The notes beneath the pieces are model-generated. The model did no database searches. It was not told where the DNA came from and saw nothing but the letters and a program-made list of their open reading frames with translations. A stretch of DNA of 64,000 nt. Origin: Ditylenchus dipsaci. Lineage: Eukaryota > Nematoda > Chromadorea > Rhabditida > Anguinidae. Both the position numbers and the translations under genes were made by a program. Positions 57,561-64,000 of this stretch are shown here, piece by piece. Position 1 is the first letter of the stretch, and every line of letters starts with the position of its first letter. Location: positions 44,603-108,602 of the forward strand of contig SADC01000589.1 of the NCBI GenBank assembly GCA_004194705.1, in the 5' to 3' direction.

Positions 57561-57927
57561 CTCTCAGCACAAACGGGATTGATATTCATACTAAAAGTCA
57601 GACGCTATTGTTAGGATCTTATAACGTACACCACAATAATAGGGCAAGAGTCCTAGACCAATTTCAAGCTGAAACGGACAAAGCTTTTTTCTGGAGCAAA
57701 AGAATTTTTTGGAGCAAAAAGATTTTTATTTGGCGCAAAAAGACTTTTTTGGGGTCAAAAAAACTTTTTTTGGGCAAAAAACTTTTTTTGGAGCATATTG
57801 GCTTTTTTGGTGCAAATTTTTCAGTTGTAATTCTGCATTCCCTTTCATTTTTCTAACGGGCGACGGTAAATTCATCTACAGTAAATTCATATACAAGGTT
57901 CAAATCCCTGTGGAGGTGATTATTTTA
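57561..57927. other. DENND4 upstream region and arm remnant
   Basis: The 5' end and promoter of DENND4 should lie here but no first exon is recognised. TTTTTGGAGCAAAAAGA-type units repeat at 57685-57800. GGGCGACGGTAAATTCATCT at 57855 begins a short one-sided tandem arm. Confidence 0.5.
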
Positions 57928-57935
57928 TCAGAATT

Positions 57936-58368
57936 AGGGTTGTTACACAGTTAACTCGATTTTTTCTAAAATTTTGACCTTCTTTCTTGTTTTTATGCTA
58001 TTTTTTCTCTAAAAATTTGAGCACTTTACCCCACGTTTTGAAAGCCTAGGATGTTAGCTACCCAATGGTATAAAAATTTCTTGGTTTAGTTCACAAAAAT
58101 GTATATATTTTATTACAAACACTTTCGAATTATTTCGACTATTTCGAATCAAAAGTTCGAAAATAATTCGAAATAATTCGAAAGTGTTTGTAATAAAATA
58201 TATACATTTTTGTGAACTAAACCAAGAAATTCTTATACCATTGGGTAGCCAACATCCTAGGCTTTCAAATGTGGGTAAAGTGCTCAAATTTTTTGAGAAA
58301 AAATAGCATAAAACAAGAAAGAAGGTCAAAATTTTAGAAAAAATCGAGTTAACTGTGTAACAACCGTA
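57936..58368. mobile_element. hAT hairpin element with TAGGGTTG ends
   Basis: Flanked by ATCAGAAT at 57928-57935 and 58369-58376, an exact 8-bp duplication. Ends TAGGGTTGTTACACAG and CTGTGTAACAACCGTA. Arms of about 200 bp are close inverted copies around a TTATTTCGAAC-type centre. No coding content. Confidence 0.93.
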
Positions 58369-58589
58369 ATCAGAATATTCGAATCCTAGTCGTCATGAAT
58401 CATTTTTATATACTCTTGGCACCTTGAAGGTCCAAACCCTAAAATTTGGGTGGGTATCTTCGGTAGGTGGATCACCACCTAGACGACCTGAAAAAAGTTA
58501 ATCGAATTAGAAAAAAATTAGTCCTATAATACGTAAGATATTGTGAGAATTATGTTTGATAGGACAAAGAGTGCGATTTACCCATGCGG

Positions 58590-58795
58590 ACCGTAAAGCC
58601 TCGTGTCCAATTAGCGGATTTTCACCTTCACTCACACTCACACTCTTCATTGGACACACAACAAACCTTTCACTCTCACTCTGACTTTGTCCCTCACTCT
58701 CACTTTCACTCTCAGTGTGTGTCCAAAGTCAGAGTGAGAGTGAAAGGCAGACTGATAGTGAGAGTGAAAGGCAGACTGAAGGGCAATTTTTTCTA
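58590..58795. repeat. CACTCTCACTCTGAC palindromic array
   Basis: CTCACACTCACACTC and CTTTCACTCTCACTCTGAC units switch near 58720 to GTCAGAGTGAGAGTGAAAGG. Related to the array at 13560-13880. Probably a decayed foldback element. Confidence 0.6.
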
Positions 58796-58802
58796 ATTTT
58801 TT

Positions 58803-58880
58803 ATTTATTTCTGCACCCCGGATTCGAACCAGCGACCTCCCTTTTAAGTACGTAAGGCACTACACCAACATCTCTCCTTA
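58803..58880 (-). repeat. tRNA-like SINE head
   Basis: On the - strand: TTGGTGTAGTGCCTTACG (A-box-like) then GCTGGTTCGAATCCGGGG (B-box-like), spaced as in a tRNA promoter. This is the clearest of the single tRNA-like copies; the anticodon arm is not paired, so it is not called a tRNA gene. Confidence 0.6.
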
Positions 58881-58927
58881 TTAGGAGCCGAGACTCACGT
58901 CGGAGTAGCCAATAGGCAGGGGAAACG

Positions 58928-59180
58928 TAAATTCGCCCACAGTAAATTCGCCTACAGGTAAATTCGCCCACAAAATTTTTATTTTTCAGGAACTAATAAA
59001 CAATGCTATCCAACCCAAAATGCGCGCTGAAAACTGTTTTAGGACCAAAACCTGTTTTGACTAACCAGAACTCAATACTCTAGAAAGGTACCCACTCCAA
59101 AGTGCTGAACCCCAAGTTTGGGGAATCATTGTGATTGAGCAGAAAAACAGTTCTATGTTATCCAAAATGAATTTACCTAG
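58928..59180. repeat. GGTAAATTCGCCCAC arm with single right end
   Basis: Three copies of GTAAATTCGCCCACAG-type monomer (58932-58978). At 59162 ATGAATTTACCTAGAGCC is the exact complement of the left end of the element at 46589. Likely a small hybrid or decayed member of that family. Confidence 0.6.
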
Positions 59181-59570
59181 AGCCCATAGTCAGAAATAAC
59201 TGGTTTTTATTTGGGTTACTAAGGGGGGGTAAACTTTGCGAAAATTCGATTGAGCGGATCAATTTCGGGTCCGAAAGGCTTAATCGCAGAATTCCACACA
59301 ATCCACCCTGAACCACTCAAAACCACCGTGAACCTGGAATCTGAGGATTAAGCCTATCGGACCCGAAATCTGATCCGCTCAATCGAATTTTCGCAAAAGT
59401 TACCCCTTTAGTAAACCCCAACAAAAACCATTATTTTGCCTTTAGGCCACTCTGGATGTGGTTCTGAGCGATTCTAAGGAGTGATGTAGAGGTTGCTGGT
59501 CGAATATTTGAAAATTCCGCTAATGGACACACGAAAATCGAGTGCAAGTCAGGGAGAAATATGTTAACTA
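59181..59570. repeat. Inverted repeat with GATTGAGCGGATCA ends
   Basis: CGAAAATTCGATTGAGCGGA (about 59238) pairs with its complement near 59375-59395, and CCGAAAGGCTTAAT with ATTAAGCCTATCGG. CCACTCTGGATGTGGTTCTG follows, a motif shared with 13140, 12910 and 37850. Non-coding. Confidence 0.6.
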
Positions 59571-60039
59571 GCTATTTTAGGCAACCAGACAAATACAGTT
59601 TTTCGTAAAATTTGTCGCCCGACAAATACAGTTTTTTGGGCTACCAGACAAATCTAATATTTTTAGAATTTGTCGCGACACAATTTCTAATATTTTTAGA
59701 ATTTTCGCGCGACATTTTCTAATTTTTTAGAATTTGTCGCGCGACATTTTCAATTTTTTAGAATTTGTCGCGCGACATTTTCTCCTATTTAAAAAAAAAA
59801 TCTATCAGTAAATTTGAATCTTTGTACTAGGTTTTCAAAAAGAACACTATAAGCAATGAAAAAAATCACGAGCTGAGACCTTCGGCAACAAATGTGATTT
59901 CTTCACATATAGAGCCACAAACAAACAAACCTTCACATATCAACATTCGACTCAGTGATATCGCGCGCTGATACAAACTTTATTGACAACGGAGAATAAC
60001 ATGTATAAGCTAACAGGCCCAATGAACAATATATTTCAA

Positions 60040-60290
60040 CTACTTCCTCTTCTAGTTCCCTCATCATTTTCTTCAATACCGTCGAAATCTAGATGGAATC
60101 CTTTCGTACCACACGCTTTCTTGCACAGATCGTAGAAATGAGACTAGTTCATCAAAGTTCGGAACTTCATTGGACGGCTTTCTTCCCATTCTACTAGCAG
60201 AGCTTGCACCAATTGCTCCGACGTCAGCTGAGATTCACCGACCATACGGAACTGTTCCTCAGGAAACAAACACGTGGATGCACGCGGAAG
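60040..60290 (-). pseudogene. MULE transposase C-terminal fragment
   Basis: On the - strand the frame reads SASRMGRKPSNEV then FDELVSFLRSVQESVWYERI, aligning with STSGMLKGKNIQERP and LLDFLRSIQDSVCYPRG of the MULE copy at 61681. The acidic tail then follows only after a frame change. Only this end remains. Confidence 0.72.
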
Positions 60291-60299
60291 TCAGTGTTC

Positions 60300-61324
60300 G
60301 CATATAGGAAAAAGCACTCCGCCGTAGCCACATAAAACAAACATCAAACTTTCATTTAACTATAATTTCTGTATGTTTCACATAATTTTTGTCTTGAAAA
60401 AAATTAGTGAAAGTAGTGATCTGGTAGAGGTAGGTGGCAGTTAGGATGGTTAGGTGGCCAGGTAGAGTAGGTAAATGGCCACTGATTATCCCCAAGTACC
60501 AGGAAGGTACCCCAAACACGTGGATGCACCGAACCATCAGGATAGAGCCGAAGCACTTTGATAAGCCAAAATAGCTAGGATGGAGCCCGAACCACTTAGA
60601 TACACCAAAACCGTCGACCCGAAAAAATTCAAAAAGCAACATCATTCGCTATTTACAAAGTTATTTTTTGTGAAATAAGGTGTTTTTGTATTTCTCTAAT
60701 AGAAAACATGGGGTTCATATTTTTTTTAAAAACCAACAAGGGCTTTATAATAGAAGAGAGCTCGTGTATGACATGCCGCTCCCAAAAAATATCAAAATAA
60801 GTATGAGCGAAACATTAATACTTATTGCAAGAACTCTAATAAACAGCAAAAAAAACATGTATCGCAAGTAGCGCTCTACCGAGAGATGTTTTTACTTTCA
60901 CTAAATACAGGAACAACCTACCTGTGGTCCCTACTGGAAAGGCGCTAATATGAAATGAATAAAACACCCAACTTTATTAACTTTCATTTTAATCAGAGTC
61001 ATATCAAAAAGGCCTTAAGACCTTTGAAAGTAGCAGAAAGATTTTACAAAACCAAACAGCTTCCGAAAATTTGCAGGGCAGACAAAAGTCCAGACTTAAC
61101 GCCGAGTTCAGCGCGAAAAATTAAAAATAAAAAAAACCCATTTAGCACAGAACTTATTTTACAAGTTGATACCGAGTCAGACCATATACGCTCTTTCCAC
61201 CCTGTTCGTTTCTTGCTGCTGTATTTGTTTGTAGAGAAAAAGCTAATCTCTTGTTTTTTAGAATCTCTGATCTTTAGAATCATTTGAGCTTATCACAGCA
61301 GAACTAAAAGATTTCTTAACAGAA
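60300..61324. other. Element interior without a gene
   Basis: A 25-base degenerate repeat (GGTAGGTGGCAGTTAGGATG, GGATGCACCGAACCATCAGG) runs 60420-60610. An open frame at 60955-61287 has no recognisable domain. Nothing else supported. Confidence 0.45.
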
Positions 61325-61680
61325 AGACGCCGAAAAAATTCTAAAAATAAGAAAAAATATCGCGCGACAATTCTAAAAATATTAAAATGTCGCACGACAA
61401 ATTCTGAAATATTAGAAAATGTCGCGCGAAAAATCTGAAAATATTAAAAACGCGCGACAAATCTGAAAATATTAAAAATGCGCGACAAATCTAAAAATAT
61501 TAGAATTTGTCGGTAGCCGTTTTTTGTTGTTTGTCGCGCGACAAATACAGTTTTTGTGTTTTTATCGTGCCACATTGTTTGTTATGATTACTCACAAATA
61601 ACAAAATATCAAAAAACAAACTATAATCAGCAAAAATAACAATTTTCAAGCAACAATCGACAAAAAAATTATATCAAGCA

Positions 61681-62640
61681 TCAAATGGAAATATTTTCTT
61701 CGTCCTCCTCATCTTCATCGTATTCATCGTGTCCGATTGGTCCCCTTGGATAGCACACAGAATCTTGAATAGAGCGAAGAAAATCGAGTAGCTTTTCATC
61801 TGACGGTCTTTCCTGGATGTTCTTCCCTTTGAGCATTCCACTCGTTGACGATTGCATGAATCGTTCTTCGATTCCAGCTGCTTGGCCTGATGTTGCAAAA
61901 TATTCTTCCGTTTTCTTCATGCCTAAACATAACTGTTTGAAAATGTAAAAAGATGAAACCTGGTAATGAGATGCCGAACTGCTTCTTCTTCATCCATCTG
62001 ATGCCGAATGACCTTGCTGCGCTCAGGCTTGCCACCACCAGAAAGTGCGCGTTATATTCTTTATTCCACATTCCACGGCATTGTTGTCACTGGTCGCTGC
62101 AGCTAGATTTGCTTGTCACGCCATGTTTCAAGTTTGTAAAGCGCGGCGACAAATAGCAAGTTCTTTGCGGTAAACGTATGTTCGACGGAAATACTGGAAG
62201 AAAGCTAAAGAAACGAATAACTCAAGAAAATAGATCACAATTTTTATTATACGTCATCGAATTCAGAGGCAATTTGATTTTGAACCATTCCAGTATTCTT
62301 CCACCAAAGCGTAACCAAAAAGCACATCCTATCGGCAAGTACGCGAGCTTTGAAAAGAGGACAATCCATTCTTTAAGTTCATCATTTGCATAGACTTGCC
62401 ATTTCCTGCTCTTTGCCCACTGTAATTGACTGCGATAAGTGAAAACGCAACGGATCGGCTGGATATTCGGAAACATAAGCATTTACTTTTGACGGAGCAG
62501 TTTCAAAGTCTAAACATTGAAAAGAAAACATAAAATAACAACTAGGGTCTGCAGGGCGCCTATCGGCGCTTATGTTGGTCGGGAACATTAGTGTTTCGGA
62601 TACGACTCTGTTGTTCGGGTAGAACATCCACATACGTATT
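61681..62640 (-). pseudogene. MULE transposase, C-terminal half
   Basis: Read from 62640 down: an intron ends in TTTAG near 62510, then DFETAPSKVNAYVSEYPADP and FHLSQSI (second catalytic region, DFE), NDELKEWIVLFSKLAYLPIG and WLRFGGRILEWF (conserved hydrophobic block), DNNAVECGIKNI (TNN-VE block) and the tail LRSIQDSVCYPRGP with DEYDEDEEDEEN to a stop at 61681. Frame changes and the absence of the N-terminal FLYWCH and DATYK blocks mark it as broken, or continued in sequence lost upstream. Confidence 0.75.
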
Positions 62641-62884
62641 TTCTATTTAGGGCCCTCTCTAATAAACGGGCCCCCTCGACTTTGAGGACTTATATCTGAG
62701 CCCAGAGTGAACATTTTGCAAAACTGTTTTTTGCGTTTTCTTAACTCCCACGACTCTACTGATTCCACTTTGTTTTGGTTGAGCACCCAAAAATCTTGAA
62801 ATTGACCTCAAATTTTCTATTTTAAGGGTTGCAAAAAAACGCCGGCCGTTTAATAGAGAAAATACGTTATCTGTAAACATGCTC
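62641..62884. other. Short spacer with MITE remnant
   Basis: AATAGAGAAAATACGTTA near 62852 resembles the right end of the CCGTATTTACTCTAAT family, and CTCTAATAAACGGGCCCC near 62654 its left end. A decayed copy is likely. Confidence 0.5.
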
Positions 62885-63040
62885 TACCGTGCCTCCCGCC
62901 TACCCCGTTACCCTCGCCTACCGTCGCCTATCCTCGCCTACCTTTGCCTATCTCGCGCTTCTTCGCCACCTCGCATAATCCGCATAGCCACCTAGACTCG
63001 CCTAGCTCACCTATCCTCGCCTACCCCGCCTATTCGAGAA
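62885..63040. repeat. TCGCCTACC-type minisatellite
   Basis: About fifteen degenerate units of CCTCGCCTACC. The GCCTA core recalls the nematode telomere unit GCCTAA, but the register and spacing (8-11 bases) differ, so it is not called telomeric. Confidence 0.7.
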
Positions 63041-63069
63041 TACCGTACACTGACCTGGTCCCCACGGGT

Positions 63070-63575
63070 ACAATTTAAAGGGCAAAATCTCAAATTTTCA
63101 CACCAAACCACGGATCTGTATGCAAAAGGTCTCCGCCGTTGAAAGGGCTTCCAATGATACATACTACCTAATAAAAAATTTCTCGAAAAAAGTATAACTG
63201 GCACAATGGGACCACTCCCAAATTTTCCCATAAACCCAGCCATTTTCAACTTTAAAAAGCAAAATCTCAAAATTTCACAGAAACCACAAAATCTGTATAC
63301 AAAAGGTGCTCCGCCGTTGAAGGCTTACAAGAGTACATACTTCCTTATAAAAATTCTCGAAAAAAAGTAAACTGGCACAATGGACCACTCCCAAATTTTC
63401 CCATAAAACCCGCCGATTTTCAACTTTAAAAAGCAGAATCTCAATTTTTTCACAGCAAACCATAGATCTGTATACAAAAGGTCCTCTGCCGTTGAAAGGG
63501 CTTTCCAATAAGTACATACTTACCTTATAAATATTCTCGAAAAAAAGTTAACGGCACAATGGGACCACTCAAAAT
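63070..63575. repeat. Tandem repeat of about 177 bp, nearly three copies
   Basis: Copies start near 63075, 63253 and 63428 with AAAGCARAATCTCAA. Each holds ATCTGTATRCAAAAGG, TCCGCCGTTGAAAGG, GTACATACTTMCTTATAAA and CACAATGGGACCACTC. Copies differ by scattered substitutions and single-base gaps. The last is cut after GGGACCACTC. Confidence 0.9.
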
Positions 63576-63639
63576 GCGACACACAACACACACAGCCGAC
63601 CCAATTCTAAAATATCGTTACCGAGACAAAAGCTTCAAT

Positions 63640-64000
63640 AACGTATTCATTGCCGACTGATAGAAGAATTGCTTGAAGACCCGCTGGAACGTAGCTCGCT
63701 CTTACCGCATCCACCAAAACCCGACGACACAGAATCTTTCATCAATCATAGCATGTAGTTGAATATCTAAAATTACAATAAGATAACAATAACACAACTC
63801 AAGCAACTTGAATAAACCTAGGAGTTTTCGAAAACAATGACTTTAGCACGTTTGAGAATTGTTCCGTATTCCGATTGCCAAACTATATCCACGGTATCCT
63901 AAACATAACAATAAAAGATAATAATAGGATAACAAAACTACCAGTTCTGTAAGCCGCGAGTCCAAACCTAGGAATTGTTGCCATCGTGCGTCTGCTGAGC
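63640..64000 (-). other. Possible exons of an unidentified - strand gene
   Basis: On the - strand, TATGTTTAG is followed by DTVDIVWQSEYGTILKRAKV and an end near CCTAG with a GT donor; ATTTTAG then precedes DIQLHAMIDERFCVVGF. Splice-like borders and open frames suggest real exons continuing past the window edge. The family is not recognised; it could be another transposase. Confidence 0.35.

Larger units (their letters stand above)
59585..61565. mobile_element. Foldback-like element with TTTGTCGCGCGACAAA arms and MULE remnant
   Basis: Left arm 59585-59790 and right arm 61325-61560 are inverted copies made of AATTTGTCGCGCGACATTTT and CTAATATTTTTAGAA units; ACAAATACAGTTTTT marks both outer ends. 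Inside lies a C-terminal fragment of a MULE transposase (60040-60290) and degenerate GGTAGGTGGCAGTTAGGATG repeats. Target duplication not found. Confidence 0.7.

Noticed and set aside
62885..63040. Interstitial telomere repeat
   Set aside because: Units are TCGCCTACC-like with variable length, not GCCTAA. Only the GCCTA core agrees.

Overview
The window looks like AT-rich nuclear DNA from a nematode. The strongest clue is a spliced nuclear hormone receptor gene (16534-25520) whose P-box reads CRACAAF, the form typical of the expanded nematode receptor family. Introns of about 45-55 bases with TTTCAG-type acceptors agree with this. There are no bacterial operons, no ribosome binding sites and no CRISPR array. 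The species cannot be named from the sequence.

Two host genes are supported. On the + strand is the nuclear receptor: nine exons, about 589 residues, with DNA-binding and ligand-binding domains both recognisable. On the - strand is a DENND4/Crag-type Rab exchange factor (57560 down to 51025). Its DENN core, PPR-like segment and C-terminal Cys motif are clear, but most of its N-terminal MABP domain is absent. Both genes contain single-base deletions that break otherwise well-conserved frames. The same defect appears in a fresh-looking transposase gene, which suggests consensus sequence error rather than gene death.

Almost everything else is transposon-derived. Coding elements are a near-intact piggyBac element with TTAA target sites (6497-8926), a Mutator-like (MULE) element with a FLYWCH-MULE transposase (9006-11972), two further MULE transposase remnants (about 60040 and 61681-62640), a broken hAT transposase (29464-31303) and an internally deleted mariner (41684-42284). 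Around them lie at least a dozen non-autonomous foldback elements. Their long inverted arms are built from short tandem monomers, different in each family. Target-site duplications can be read directly: 8 bp with hAT-like ends for many, 8-10 bp MULE-like for others, TTAA for a third group and TA for a fourth.

Layout: 1-6490 foldback elements; 6497-11972 piggyBac then MULE; 12100-16500 repeats; 16534-25520 receptor gene with hairpins in its introns; 25521-31640 mariner-type, tRNA-like palindromic, hAT and TTAA elements; 31640-38820 large palindromes; 39259-43418 a nested stack of four elements; 44065-50600 further nested elements; 51025-57560 DENND4 gene with two element insertions in one intron; 57850-64000 repeats, MULE remnants and a 177-bp tandem array. 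The notable pattern is that unrelated elements (hAT, MULE-like, and elements carrying a tRNA-like pol III promoter) share the same tandem-arm or palindrome architecture, with several families sharing only their terminal 8 bases.
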